Assembly: GCA_011947345.1 (NCBI GenBank)
Contig: JAAVTG010000670.1
Coordinates: 124,001 to 188,000 of the forward strand
DNA from: Phytophthora quininea
Lineage: Eukaryota; Oomycota; Peronosporomycetes; Peronosporales; Peronosporaceae
DNA: 64,000 nt
Direction: 5' to 3'
Shown: positions 54,306 to 63,510 of the stretch, piece by piece
Position numbering within the stretch: position 1 is the stretch's first letter
Layout of the letters: every line of letters begins with the position of its first letter
Notes under the pieces: model-generated
Told to the model about the DNA's origin: nothing
Seen by the model: only the letters and a program-made list of their open reading frames with translations
Database searches by the model: none
Made by a program: the position numbers and the translations under genes

Positions 54306-55215
54306 CAGCGCTCTTTACCCTCCAAATTTCCACGCCCTGGGCGACGACGTAGCCGGCAAAGTACTTTTGCACTCAAGGTTGTCTCCCACAAAGTCTTCGT
54401 TTGGTGTCGACAGCAGCTATCCACCCCGTCAAGACGTTCAAAAGCAAGCCGGTCCGGAGCCGTCGTCGCAGAACTTCTCCATCTCTGCGTCTGCCTCAAC
54501 GGTAGCTGCCGTTCGTCGCGAGAGAGCTCGACTGAGCATGGCACGGTACAGGAAGAGGCTGCGCGACAAGACAGCCAACTACGAAGCCGATGTCGGACGA
54601 TTGCTACGGGAAATTGAGCGACTCCAGCAACAACGCGAAATTCTTTCACCCAGGGTGATGTCGAGCACAACCCTGTGCAGCATCGCCGCAGAGTACTGTC
54701 GTCTGTTCCAGAACGGGTTACCGTCGGGGGCTTCTCGAATGCAGTTGGATTTCCTCAATGCCACGATGGCAACGGATGTGACGGACGGAGTTTTATGCGG
54801 AGTCAAGTCCATACTGGGGACTTGGCGTTTCCTTTCGTTGTGCTGTCCGGATCTCAACATTCGTCTTGAGCATATGGACAATAGTGTGGACGGCTCGGTC
54901 GTTATTACCTCGCGAGGAGTTTCCACCATTACCGAGAGCACTCTGTTGCACGGGTTCCCTCACTTGATGAGCGACGACGGAAACTGGTCGCCACTTGCTG
55001 CGAAGCTGCTGGGTCAGCAGATCGTGGTGTCCGCACCAGGAGTCTTTGGCTGGGACGACACGACTCAACGCGTGACCGTGGTGTTGCCGAACCCAGACCT
55101 ATTGACCCCACTTGTGAATTTGCTGGGAAACTGCGAAGACGTGGCTCGAGTGTTCGACAATGCTCGCATGAACGCAACAGGCAGACCAGCTAGTCTCATC
55201 TCTAAGCGCGTGTAG
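54298..55215 (+). CDS. bZIP transcription factor, second Ala variant, intact
   Basis: 305 residues. It starts MHDSALYPPNFHALGDDVA, the conserved N-terminal motif. The basic region ARLSMARYR has Ala at the Asn position; zipper +10 is Tyr, +17 and +24 Leu. Then come AEYCRLFQNG and the complete C-terminal domain (FLNATMATDVTDGVLCG, CCPDLNIRLEHMD, HGFPHLMSDD, FGWDDTTQRV, LLGNCEDVARVF). It is tandem with the other Ala variant, in the same direction, 8 bp overlapping in its read-through form. A SINE begins four bases after the stop codon and may supply the 3' end. Confidence 0.88.
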   Translation: MHDSALYPPNFHALGDDVAGKVLLHSRLSPTKSSFGVDSSYPPRQDVQKQAGPEPSSQNFSISASASTVAAVRRERARLSMARYRKRLRDKTANYEADVGRLLREIERLQQQREILSPRVMSSTTLCSIAAEYCRLFQNGLPSGASRMQLDFLNATMATDVTDGVLCGVKSILGTWRFLSLCCPDLNIRLEHMDNSVDGSVVITSRGVSTITESTLLHGFPHLMSDDGNWSPLAAKLLGQQIVVSAPGVFGWDDTTQRVTVVLPNPDLLTPLVNLLGNCEDVARVFDNARMNATGRPASLISKRV

Positions 55216-55218
55216 TTC

Positions 55219-55468
55219 AAGGGCCTCCTGGTGGTCCAGTGGGTTGTGTATGCAACTCACGAAGTTCCTCCCTCCCGTTGGGGTTCGAGTCCCTGCGAGG
55301 GCTGCCGGGCCGAGGGCCTACAGAAAACATCCAGAAGAAAGGAAACCATTAACTTCACATTGAAATATCCCATTCAGATTCAATCATCATTCAACAGATC
55401 AGATTTCAGAATAGCAAATACCCCCAACCATAAGAACAACCAGGAAACAAGGTAAGCATCTGAATCAA
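55219..55468 (+). mobile_element. tRNA-derived SINE, copy 1
   Basis: It starts GGCCTCCTGGTGGTCCAGTG and has pol III boxes: A box TGGTCCAGTGGG near 55228 and B box GGTTCGAGTCC near 55282. A non-tRNA body follows, ending CAGGAAACAAGGTAAGCATC. The same sequence occurs at 56533-56784 and 61265-61519 on the minus strand. Confidence 0.8.
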
Positions 55469-55474
55469 CAACAA

Positions 55475-56483
55475 TGTGCTCTTTCGTCAATCATCGAATG
55501 GCCGACCTGTGTGACCACCAATTCCAACTCAGACAGCGATGATAACGTGTGGTGTCGACCAATGATGCGTATAACCCGACTCCGTTATGTTGAGTTTGCT
55601 AGGCCACGATCCAGTGACTTTCTGTTTCAAGACCCACCTCGACCAGCGGATTGAAAGCAACAATGATGCCACTGTCGTGGCGTCGAACTCTGCGCGATTG
55701 GGACAGAATAAATTGGCCACAACGATCGTCGCTACAAATCAGCAGACTGAAAGGTGAAATTCACGTTGTACAGTCCAATATGGCGCACTTGGGGTGGAAA
55801 AGTTGGACTGTTTTACCGGTTTTCTGGATGAAAATCATTCATCGGCCGCGGTCTTCGCCAGATATGTTGAACACTTCACCCGATACTTGGATCTGATGTT
55901 GTTCTTACGGATATTTTTCGTCTCTACAGACAGTTGAGCAACGTCATGTCAAGAATGCTACCTCAATCTCATCCAGGAGAGATCCAAGCGGCAAATGCAA
56001 CAAACATACCTCCGATTCACGGATTATCTTTGAGTAGTACCAATATTACTACGCCAAGCGTACGACTTTTCCAAAACTACGGAAAAAGGACTGGGGTAAG
56101 CTGCTTGAACAAGCACCTGCGCTGGAGCACCATCCACTTGAGGATTTGGGATGCCCACGGCGACGTGTTCACCAAACGCTGTCAAAAATACTAGCACTGC
56201 GAGGACTGCTACTTCCAGTGGCTCATGATTTGATGTTACGACTATATTGCGGTGGTATTACCGTCGGCTCGAGGCTATACTTCTTGAAATCATTGAACCC
56301 GACAATTCAGCAATGTGTACGCCCTGGGTGCCAAGCGATTGACACAGTACAGCATTGCTTCTTCGCGTGCACATCGCTTACATCGATGTGGGAACACGTA
56401 TACAAGCCCTGGCGTCAGGCGTTCAGAACTCGATTGACTTGGCGGCGTCTGCTCTTCCCCACAGCACAAGACCTGCGAGCAAG
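55475..56483 (+). mobile_element. LINE fragment (second family), copy 2
   Basis: Encodes SRMLPQSHPGEIQAANA and, after frame changes, SRLYFLKSLNPTIQQCV and the HCFFAC zinc-binding motif. It is homologous to 46930-47815. It ends abruptly at a bZIP fragment. Confidence 0.75.
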
Positions 56484-56532
56484 TTGGCGTTGCTGCTCCG
56501 AGTTCGAGTTTCAACTTCGACGCGTGGACAAC
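56484..56532 (+). pseudogene. bZIP C-terminal fragment between LINE and SINE
   Basis: About 16 codons read CCSEFEFQLRRVDNE, matching the CCPEFEWHLRRME segment of the bZIP at 51.2 kb. LINE sequence precedes it and SINE sequence follows, so it is a scrap of a disrupted bZIP copy. Confidence 0.55.
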
Positions 56533-56784
56533 GAGTTGATTCAGATGCTTAACTTGTTTCCTGGTTGTTCTTATGGTTGGGGGTATTTGCTATTCTGAAA
56601 TCTGATCTGTTGAATGATGATTGAATCTGAATGGGATATTTCAATGTGAAGTTAGTCATTTCCTTTCTTCTGGATGTTTTCTGTAGGCCCTCGGCCCGGC
56701 AGCCCCCGCAGGGACTCGAACCCCAACGGGAGGGATGAACTTCGTGAGTTGTATACACAACCCACTGGACCACCAGGAGGCCCT
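56533..56784 (-). mobile_element. tRNA-derived SINE, copy 2
   Basis: Reverse orientation to copy 1, with the same A and B boxes. No clear target duplication. Confidence 0.8.
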
Positions 56785-57500
56785 ATAACGAAAGAGCACA
56801 TCATGTTGTGCACTTGGTGTGCACTTCTTGTGTTATTGAACTGCCGAGTCGATGAGCAGTGTGGTTCGGTAAAAGGTTTTCATGAAAAATTTGTTTGGCT
56901 GGACATTTGCAGTAAATCTCAGCTTACATAATCCTGTAAAGTGCTGGATTAACCCAGACGATAGAAGTCATTCGAGTTGCTCACTGGTGACACAACCTGG
57001 TCCTCCAAGTCTTGCGTGTCTGGGGCCACAAAGATCCCGCCTCTTCAATAGTGCACAGGTTCTGGTGCCATCGCTCTTAGAGTTCCGCTTGGACACTTGA
57101 ATGTCATGGATACAATGCCGTGTCGAGTTGGAAAGAGCTGAAACAACCCTACAACAACGATCCAAAGCGGAAAACAATGTGTGCGAAAATAAAGATAAGC
57201 AAACTGGGCTGCGTTGGAACGATGTAACGTATTGATTACGGATCGGGGGAGAGGTGACATTTTCTTTCGGCAAGGATTCTCAGCGACAACACGATGGCGA
57301 CGATCGATTCGGGTCGGTGGCGGCTCTTGCGGAAGAAATCACGGTTGTTGAGCGGCCTTCCTGTGCTCCATCGCGAGCTCCACCATGTAAACCATATCCT
57401 CTCGTCCCCTTGTTCTTTTAACTGAGCGATGGCCCCTTCGAAAGTAAACTGCGCAACGGATTGTCCCGATATTCACACAACACTGTCAGTTTTCCAGCGT
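56785..57500. other. Region without recognised gene
   Basis: No coding motif or repeat recognised. It lies between the SINE and the 3' end of the RXLR-Nudix gene. Confidence 0.4.
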
Positions 57501-57515
57501 ATCGCCATTAACAAG

Positions 57516-58237
57516 TCAAACACTTACAAATCGTCGGTCGCGCTTATTTTCGGGGTAATCTTCGAGTGCTTTTTCGGCTTTGACGTTGAAGCCGTAGTAG
57601 CGGTATGGTTTATTCTTCCTGTTGTTGAAGTCGTGATTGCCGATATGCTCCATTGTGTCGCTTTCGATCTGCAGACGCACATGCTTAGTGACTAGCTCTA
57701 TTTGCAGTAAAAACAACACCAACTTACTCCAGCTTCCTCCCAGATTTCGCGTTTAGCACTCTCCCTGACGGTTGCTTCATCCAGCTCCCAGCCACCTTTG
57801 GGTAGGATCCATTCGCCTTCGGTCCCCGTGCTCGAAATGAGCAAAACGTCATCACCGTCCCCAGGAATATTTGGGTGAGTACCTTCTTCACGATAGATGA
57901 TACTGCACGAAAGCTCTCGTCGACCATTATCGTAGCGCTGCGTCTGTCGGCCCACACGAGATAGCATCTCGAGGCCGACGATTTCTCCATCCGTGGTCTT
58001 GTGGAGTCCTAGCGGATCCGATTTTGGCCTTCGCTATTCCCCCATGTGTTCCAGATTCTCCAGAGCCTCGAAGTTGAGTCCATTCATTCTCTCTTCGTCG
58101 ACATGAACTTGTCCACGAAGGAACCGCTTGATGTGGTTGCTGGGCGAATTTTGTTCGGCATCTGCATTGATAGTAGCCGAGACAACTCCACTGCAGATGT
58201 AGGCGATCAAGGCTACGAGTGGCAACAGTTGCATCAT
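57516..58237 (-). pseudogene. Secreted RXLR-dEER protein with Nudix hydrolase domain, interrupted by a stop
   Basis: ATG 58237 opens a signal peptide (MMQLLPLVALIAYICSGVV), then RFLR and DEER at mature residues ~30-45, the host-targeting pattern of Phytophthora RXLR effectors. An in-frame TAG at 58036-58034 follows. The same frame then continues to a Nudix box, GGWELDEATVRESAKREIWE and EAG (57790-57720), fitting Gx5Ex7REUxEExGU. A further segment in another frame (57722-57516, RYYGFNVKAEKAL) resembles the rest of the Nudix fold; the link is a 30-base offset or frame change. The architecture recalls Avr3b of Phytophthora sojae, which suppresses plant immunity through Nudix activity. With the TAG it would give only a short RXLR peptide. 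Confidence 0.8.
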
Positions 58238-58948
58238 ACCGGAGGCTTGGCTTCTTGAGCGCGGATTCCAAAGTGAGAACTGAATGGCTGTGCCGGGTAC
58301 TGTCCTGGACGAGCATTGGGATGTGTATATGGATTGCGAACGATAGTAAGATTGGTGTTCGTAAGCAGAACTTTCCTTGCTGTTCTTGCTCCGTCTGAAG
58401 TCGTTCTTCTGATGGGAGACGAAACGTCGACAAATCCTCTCTAAACAATAAGCGTTCACGATTTCCCGCCTTCAGCCCCAGCGTTCTCTTCTTTCAGTAG
58501 GGGCAGGAGCAACAATATCATGTATTTTACGGTAAGCAGATTTCTCGTCCGCTTCGCTCAATCAATGGTCCAGCTGCAAAAAGCTCTGCAGTATCCCAAT
58601 GTTCACAAAATTCGCAGCTACACCCCATGAGTAGCCGTTCCTGAGACTCGTTGCCGAGTCGTCGTAGTGCAGCAATGCGGTGTCGCAGCACCGGATCTAT
58701 TGTTTTTGGCGAGTTGCCACAATAGATCCGGTCGCTCAAACTGACGAAACTCATGATAAATAGTGACTAATAATAGTAAAATACACGTTCAATGACAATC
58801 AAAGAGTTTGAAGGTGGAATCGCGAAGACTCATGCACCAGGCGAATACAGCCTTTTAGGACAACAGCAGGAGCTTATGTGGTCGCCTCTTTCTCTGCGTC
58901 GCCGCAGCGAGCTCCAAACCAAACCGACGGAGTTCCGCTAATACGTCG
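58238..58948. other. Upstream region of the RXLR gene
   Basis: No gene recognised; holds the hairpin at 58691 and the left flank of the LTR element. Frames here lack motifs. Confidence 0.4.
58691..58731. repeat. Perfect 13-bp inverted repeat
   Basis: CCGGATCTATTGT and ACAATAGATCCGG are separated by 15 bp, giving a strong potential hairpin. There is no T run after it and no adjacent gene, so its role is unknown. Confidence 0.65.
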
Positions 58949-58953
58949 TAGTA
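58949..58953. repeat. 5-bp target duplication of LTR element (left)
   Basis: AGTAC, repeated at 60432-60436 immediately after the right LTR. Confidence 0.75.
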
Positions 58954-59212
58954 CTGTAGTAGGCTGCGGCTCATTGCCGTGCCCAGCTGCTCAAGCTTCG
59001 CCTGTCGTCTTCCTGGACTACCCAGATGGGCAGGTAAGACGCGATGGTGGGGAGAGAGGTTGTGGTACGGGAGGCCTCGATCAGACGCTCGTCCGCAGTT
59101 TGGGATTTACCAGCAAGAGACCTGAGCAGCTATCATAGTATATGTTGGTGCTTTAGGAGTTTCAGCTCCCACGTTGGTGCTCAGTGTGTCTTGGAATCCT
59201 CGACCTACTACA
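58954..59212 (+). repeat. Left LTR (259 bp)
   Basis: It begins TGTAGTAGG and ends CCTACTACA, an inverted terminal pair with the canonical TG...CA. It is near-identical to 60185-60431 except for about a 12-bp indel near 59110 and scattered changes. Confidence 0.85.
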
Positions 59213-60184
59213 AAGTTAACTTTAGTGCCTGGGGAGAGTGTGCTAGCAACGAGATGAGTTTCTCTTTGCTGTGAGTTACCTTACTAACTTGTTTGCAAGC
59301 AGTAGCACTGGTGCCTACGGCCCCAGAGCGTCGAGCCGACCAGCGCGGGCAATGAAAGACCCGGCGGCTGGACAAGCAAGTGAGGACGCGACGGCGAGCG
59401 TGAGGCGCGAGGACAACGCCGTGCCCTGGTGATGTGTGCCGAGTACGTGCAGCCAAGGTGGCTGGTGCGCGTGTGGCAGCGCCAAGTGCCGCGTAGCCTG
59501 CCTGAAGAGGTTGGGCCGCGTGGGGTAGCGCCGTGTAGGCGGGTGGTGAGGGCAAGCCGGCTCGAGGTGGCTGGCGGCGCCCCGGAGGCGTCTGCTATCC
59601 GAAGATTACTGGCCTGAGGTGGATAGTCGTCGTAAGATGACGCCATGGAGGTGTGTGCGAGTCGAAGGTGGCTGGCCCGAGGAGGCTGGTTCATACGTGC
59701 TGATGTCGAGTTGGCAATATCACGAGGGGAAGGAACTGGTAGCAACTTCGCCCTCCGAGGGGATACAAGCTGGCCAAGACGAACGATTGTCTACAGCCGA
59801 ATGGTGTTCGAGCGAACATTGCAAGAAAGCTAGGCGTATCCTACTCCTACTCAAGTGATCGAGCTCTCCTAACGGCATGAGGATGTGCTCGGGATAGCAA
59901 CTCCGGTGAACGTGAACGTGGCAAGAGGGTGTATGTGCGGTGCAAGTGGCTGGTGAGCTAGATCAAGGTCGTATTGACAGTGTTCTTGAATGGTGATTCC
60001 CTGATGGTGATCGAGATCGCCGTGCAGCTCCAAGAGGGCGACGGGATCAACACCGGGAATGCGCTGGAGTGCGAATGCTGGGCTAAACGGCTATTGGAGC
60101 AAGCAGACCAATTCACGAAGGCAACGGCGCTGAAAATGACTCGCGGACGGTCACGATATCGCCATACGAAGCTTTGGTGGGCAG

Positions 60185-60431
60185 TGCAGTAGGCTGCGGC
60201 TCATTGCCGTGCCCGGTTGCTCAAGCTTCGCCTGTCGTCTTCCTGGACTGCCCAGATGGGCAGGTAAGACGCGATGGTGGGGAGAGAGGTTGTGGTACGG
60301 GAGGCCTCGATCAGACTCTCGTCCGCAGTTTGGGATTTACCCGAGCAGCTATCATAGTATATGTTGGTGCTTTGGGAGTTCCAGCTCCCACGTTGGTGCT
60401 CAGTGTGTCTTGGAATTCTCGACCTACTACA
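60185..60431 (+). repeat. Right LTR (247 bp)
   Basis: Begins TGCAGTAGG and ends CCTACTACA. It lacks ~12 bp present in the left LTR. Confidence 0.85.
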
Positions 60432-60436
60432 AGTAC
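60432..60436. repeat. 5-bp target duplication of LTR element (right)
   Basis: AGTAC, matching 58949-58953. Confidence 0.75.
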
Positions 60437-61252
60437 TTCAGATGGCGACCACCGTCGCAGGTTAGAGCTAGAAAAACGCCTCGCAGCGAGTGACTTTCAT
60501 GTCCACCGTAAAACCAAGAATGAATTTGTTATATCCCACTACCGTGTGCTCTGCGAGTCTACACACACAAACGTGTCGTACACGAGGAGGAAGGGTCCGT
60601 TGGACATGCTGACGAGCCACAGGCAACTTCAACAGTTAAAAACCCTTTGGTCGTACGCGTCCCTACTAACGGCACGTAGATCGTCTTGTCTCGCCTTGCA
60701 GCTCTGTCGTTCTCGGGCATCTTTCCTGCTAAAAGCCACCTATAAGTCGACGCTAGGTGCTGCAGCCGAACGGGTAGCTGCCGCTTGGGACTGCGGCAGT
60801 CGCTGCTACGAGGGCGCGGAGATAGGATAGCGCTGCCCGGAATCGGAAAGGTTGGAATGTTAGTCTTCCCGTTATTTGTTGTTTTCCTCTGTTCTCTACA
60901 TGAAGCCATGTGGGGGGACCAGAGCTGCTCATTCATCGGTTTATGAGGCTAGCCTCAGAGTGTCTCGCGTAGCTAGACAAACTGAGGCAGCCCCTAAGGA
61001 GTAGAGTGGTGGGTGTAAAAATTCTGCGCTTGGGCCGAGACGTTCGAGGTCTGCACGCGCTTGATCTTGTCGCTGGAGGCTCGTTGCGCCGACGCAGCGA
61101 AAGACTGAATGAGAGCTCTGTTGAACTGACTCCGCCGAAACTACCGCAGTAGAACTCGGACACCTACGTTTGGCTGCCACCGGCCGGTTGTAGGACAAGG
61201 CGAGACGGAACTCCTTCCTCGGCGAAGTCGCGGATCTAAATTCGCGGCGGGC
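60437..61252. other. Unassigned region between LTR element and SINE
   Basis: Frames on both strands lack recognised domains. A plus-strand frame to 60830 is Arg/Leu/Ser-rich but is entered from the LTR, so it is probably not a gene. Confidence 0.35.
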
Positions 61253-61264
61253 GACAAGAAACTT

Positions 61265-61519
61265 ATAAGTTGATACAGATGCTTAGCTTGTTTCCTGATT
61301 GTTCTTATGGTTGGGGGTATTTGCTATTCTGAAATCTGATCTGTTGAATGATGATTGAATCTGAATGGGATATTTCAATGTGAAGTTAGTCATTTCCTTT
61401 CTTCTGGATGTTTTCTGTAGGCCCTCGGCCCGGCAGCCCCCGCAGGGACTCGAACCCCAACGGGAGGGAGGAACTTCGTGAGTTGTATACACAACCCACT
61501 GGACCACCAGGAGGCCCCT
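61265..61519 (-). mobile_element. tRNA-derived SINE, copy 3, with 12-bp target duplication
   Basis: Same sequence as copies 1 and 2. GACAAGAAACTT at 61253-61264 and 61520-61531 flanks it, which is direct evidence of retroposition and sets the SINE length at about 255 bp. Confidence 0.88.
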
Positions 61520-61611
61520 GACAAGAAACTTCTAAGGTACTAGTAGTAGTACTTGATATTGCATTTGGAGAGAGAGGCAGAAATGCCTAACGTTGCTAAT
61601 CTGCAAAGTTC

Positions 61612-61862
61612 CTAAGATGCACTACCAATTCATTTACCAGCATGCGACGGATCTTCATTGCGATTCCTCAGCGATTGCAGAACTAGTCCGGCAATTCGGG
61701 TTTGATCCTCCAAAGGACATTCTTCTGGAACGGCCGCAGAGTATTTGGATCCCGCGAGTTTAGCTGAATTCTGCGAATGGATTCTTGATTGGATAGATTG
61801 TCTAAGCTACACCTTCCTGACGAGAGAATCCGCTAACTAGTTAATCAAATCATTTCAACTCA
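61612..61862 (+). mobile_element. LINE 3' end fragment
   Basis: Encodes LVRQFGFDPPKDILLERPQ and ends SIWIPRV, matching the C-terminus of the 40.5-46.8-kb LINE ORF2 (LEKLGFDPP, HVWIPRN). Then TTAGTTAATCAAA-type sequence marks a LINE 3' terminus. Confidence 0.7.
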
Positions 61863-61864
61863 AT

Positions 61865-63072
61865 ATTGCATTTGGAGAGTATCGTCTCGAAGCACGATGG
61901 TATCATTGTTGCTGATGCAGGTTCGTTGGCCACATCAACATCCAGTAGATACACACGTTGTGCTAACTGTATCAAATGGGGTATCAAGCATCATGAGATG
62001 ATGCGGAGCCCTGCGTGGGTATCCCAATTCCTCGAGTGGATGGTGCTCCAGCGCAGGCGCTTGTTCAAGCAGCTTACCCCAGTCTTTTCTCCGTAGTTTT
62101 GGAAAGAATCGTACGCTTGGCGTAGTAATATTGGTACTACTCAAAGATAATCCGTGAATCGGAGGTGTGTTTGTTGCATTTGCCGCTTGGATCTCTCCTG
62201 GATGAGATTGAGGTAGCATTCTTGACATGACGTTGCTCAACTGTCTGTAGAGACGAAAAATATCCGTAAGAACAACATCAGATCCAAGTATCGGGTGAAG
62301 TGTTCAACATATCTGGCGAAGACCGCGGCCGATGAATAATTTTCATCCAGAAAACCGGTAAAATAGTCCAACTTTTCCACCCAAAGTGCACCATATTGGA
62401 CTGCACAACGTGAATGTCACTTTTAGTCTGCTGATTGTAGCGACGATCGTTGTGGCCAATTTATTCTGTCCCAATCGCGCAGAGTTCGACGCCACCACAG
62501 TGGTATCTTTGCTACTCTCCAACCCGCTGGTCGAGGTGGGTTTTGAAACAGAAAGTCACTGGATCGTCGCTGTCTGAGTTAGAACTGGTGGTCACCACAA
62601 AATGCTGCAACTGCTGTAGGTGCTGACGGCGAATTACTATTGCTACATCAGGGACTCCGATTCCGTCCATTTCTCGCGGTGTCGTCGCTAGTCCTTTTTG
62701 TACAATGCTCACTCCCGCTTTTCCGACACTAATGCGATTGTATAGAACGTAGCGGTTTATCTTTCCTTGCCATCGCTTAATAAATCGCGTGGGAATTATC
62801 GTCGCAGTTGTGAAGTACTACAGTATAGACAAAATCTCAACTTGAACGATTAGTCTCCGACCGAGCAAAGTACGCGCTCTCCTTCCCAGAGCTGCAAGCG
62901 TTTAATCATTTTGTGATCGAGCTGCGTCGCGAGTTTTTCAGACGTCTTCAAATTTCCAAAAGGTATGCCAAGGTAGTGCACTGTTTCGCCTCATTTCAAC
63001 GATCGAAGCGGCTCCAGACGTGGTGCTGGACACTCATTATTCAGACTCATCATAACACTTTTGGTGTAATTC
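61865..63072 (-). mobile_element. LINE fragment (second family), copy 3
   Basis: The minus strand gives SRMLPQSHPGEIQAANA, LSSTNITTPSVRFFPKL and, further right, parts of the post-RT region (IGVPDVAIVIRRQ near 62650). Homologous to 46930-47815 and 55475-56483. Heavily broken. Confidence 0.7.
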
Positions 63073-63265
63073 CTCCACCAACACGCACATGAGCTTCATT
63101 GCAACCGCGCTACTGTGGTCTGCATGCTGCAAAAACTTGGTTTTGATCCGCCAGAAAACAATCTCCCGGAACCGATACACCACGTGTGGACGACACGAAC
63201 GTAACTCTCACGGATAGATAGCTTATCACCTCAAGACGAGAAATCCGCTAAACAGTTAATCAATT
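63073..63265 (+). mobile_element. LINE 3' end fragment
   Basis: Encodes MLQKLGFDPPENNLPEPIHH and HVWTTRT, then CTAAACAGTTAATCAATTC, the recurrent 3' end. It is oriented opposite to the adjacent fragment. Confidence 0.65.
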
Positions 63266-63441
63266 CAATTTCCTCCTTGATCTTCGGTAGGCTGTTCAAC
63301 CTAGCTCCTTCGCTTCAGAACGTAAACCACAAACATAATCCGTGTGAAAAAGAGCTGGTCTGCAACTAACAAGCAGCACCATCATGAGGATCATAATTTC
63401 TGTCGTCACCCTGGCGGGTTTGTCCACCAAGCTTCGGTGTG

Positions 63442-63454
63442 TCATTTCCGAACC
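63442..63454 (+). promoter_or_regulatory. Initiator element of bZIP copy
   Basis: TCATTTCCGAACC, identical to that at 39081-39093. Confidence 0.6.
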
Positions 63455-63510
63455 AGCCTACCACTGCCCAAGTCCAGCAAAGTGTGCTTTTGCCGGTCAG
63501 GTGCGAAGCG

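Larger units (their letters stand above)
58954..60431 (+). mobile_element. Compact non-autonomous LTR retroelement, 1478 bp
   Basis: Two direct repeats (58954-59212 and 60185-60431), each with TG...CA inverted ends, flank a 972-bp interior and are bordered by the 5-bp duplication AGTAC. The interior has no gag, protease, RT or integrase; it is GC-rich with repeated GTGGCTGG phrases and only featureless short frames. This makes it a TRIM/LARD-type element that would need an autonomous partner. Primer-binding and polypurine sites are not obvious: the tract before the right LTR reads AAGCTTTGGTGGGCAG. Confidence 0.82.

Noticed and set aside
55219..55300. Functional tRNA gene
   Set aside because: A and B boxes are good, but no credible cloverleaf with a 7-bp acceptor stem is seen, and the unit recurs with a long shared tail, so it is a SINE.
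57429..57695. Plus-strand 88-codon frame with hydrophobic, membrane-like sequence
   Set aside because: It lies opposite the Nudix gene; the minus strand has the Nudix box and RXLR signals, so this is an antisense shadow.
61935..62096. Independent gene from the conserved SRMLPQSHPGEI frame
   Set aside because: The same frame recurs in three places with LINE zinc-binding sequence, so it belongs to a LINE ORF2.
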